This document shows positions 63,639-64,000 of a stretch of 64,000 bases of DNA, piece by piece. Under the pieces are notes generated by a model. It had not been told where the DNA came from. It ran no database searches and saw only the letters and a program-made list of their open reading frames with translations. The translations under genes and the position numbers were made by a program. Source of the DNA: Methanobacterium subterraneum (lineage in GTDB: Archaea > Methanobacteriota > Methanobacteria > Methanobacteriales > Methanobacteriaceae); NCBI RefSeq assembly GCF_002813695.1, contig NZ_CP017768.1:806001-870000 (forward strand). The letters run 5' to 3'. Numbering within the stretch: the first letter of the stretch is position 1; each line of letters begins with the position of its first letter.

Positions 63639-63800
63639 ATGCAAAAATACTTGTGTAAACCATGTGGATACATCTATAACCCTGAAGAAGGAGATGAAAT
63701 GTCAGGAATCGAGCCCGGAACTGCTTTTGAAGACTTGCCCGATGATTGGGTCTGTCCTATGTGCGGTGCGGATAAAGACATGTTCGAACCAGTTGATTAA
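63639..63800 (+). CDS. Rubredoxin 4
   Basis: A 53-residue rubredoxin: [31 protein letters not shown] and [16 protein letters not shown]. All four Cys are present. It is more acidic than copies 1 and 2, and is closest to the ferritin gene, which starts 46 bases downstream. AGAGGTG precedes ATG 63639. Confidence 0.93.
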   Translation: MQKYLCKPCGYIYNPEEGDEMSGIEPGTAFEDLPDDWVCPMCGADKDMFEPVD

Positions 63801-63846
63801 TTACATATATTAATTAATTTTTTAAAAGAGAGGGATGTGAAAAGAT

Positions 63847-64000
63847 ATGTTAGATGAAAAGATGAAAGAGGCCCTGAATTATCAGTTGAACCGGGAACTC
63901 TACTCTGGTTATCTATATCTGGCCATGGGGGCCTATTTTGAGGATGAAGATCTGCCGGGCTTTGGTAACTGGATGAGGATCCAGGCCCAGGAGGAGTTAA
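63847..64000 (+). CDS. Ferritin, N-terminal part, cut by window edge
   Basis: The first 51 residues of a ferritin (bacterial FtnA-like), [20 protein letters not shown] followed by [18 protein letters not shown] and a QAQEEL segment that runs off the window. The Glu of NREL and the Glu of QAQEE are ligands of the ferroxidase centre. It stores iron and detoxifies Fe2+ with oxygen or peroxide. Coming straight after the rubredoxin row, it fits an iron and oxidative stress group. Confidence 0.88.
   Translation, partial: MLDEKMKEALNYQLNRELYSGYLYLAMGAYFEDEDLPGFGNWMRIQAQEEL

Overview
The window looks like a chromosome segment of a pseudomurein-walled methanogenic archaeon of the Methanobacteriales, probably Methanobacterium-like. 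The marker genes are AtwA (component A2 of the methyl-coenzyme M reductase activation system), MfnB of methanofuran synthesis, an archaeosine tRNA-guanine transglycosylase, the archaeal nascent-polypeptide-associated complex (NAC), archaeal NMN adenylyltransferase NadM and pseudomurein-binding-type repeats. Shine-Dalgarno sequences of the GGAGG/GGTGA type and TTG/GTG starts are common. I saw no rRNA, tRNA or CRISPR array.

Layout. 1-7.3 kb: a UvrD-type helicase cut by the window edge, an island of toxin-antitoxin modules (RelBE, then wHTH-nucleotidyltransferase/HEPN), and an SbcC/SbcD-like pair. Two relic copies of an sbcC 3' end flank the RelBE module. 7.5-15.4 kb: secreted and membrane proteins, two more nucleotidyltransferase/HEPN modules (one intact MntA/HepT), a ribbon-helix-helix regulator, a RhuM-type protein, and three genes for zinc-ribbon and wall-associated proteins. 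15.5-19.9 kb: bacterial-looking single genes (endo/exonuclease/phosphatase, DJ-1/PfpI, YdeI-like, GNAT, methyltransferase) separated by attC-like folded sequences and a repeated 33-mer. This resembles an integron gene-cassette cluster without an integron integrase. 20-30.4 kb: an IS630-type element abutting a truncated tyrosine recombinase, a three-gene operon with a 1241-residue surface protein, frameshifted Tyr/Gly-rich and TPR genes, and an IS1595-type element.

30.4-64 kb is conserved core: rfbD and argJ; then one tight operon tgtA-nac-metallophosphoesterase-NYN RNase-membrane GGDD protein; an MnmC-like methyltransferase; a glycosyltransferase group; a LutA/LutB-like iron-sulfur pair; mfnB; guaB; mobA; cbiT-ubiX; an HD phosphohydrolase; moaE-nadM; atwA with a flavin reductase; UspA; a pyrimidine-dimer glycosylase-like protein; four rubredoxins; and the start of a ferritin.

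Two things stand out. First, the tail of the tgtA operon pairs a membrane-anchored protein with two tandem palm/cyclase-like lobes (only the second keeps GGDD) with a CpdA-like phosphoesterase and a NYN-domain nuclease. This has the parts list of an undescribed nucleotide-second-messenger system tied to translation or RNA turnover. Second, about ten genes between 2 and 30.4 kb are broken by single-base changes in homopolymer runs, and undoing each change restores a good family match. Apart from one doubtful rubredoxin at 63.3 kb, none are seen in the 30.4-64 kb core. All product names rest on motif and pattern recognition by eye; no database search was run.
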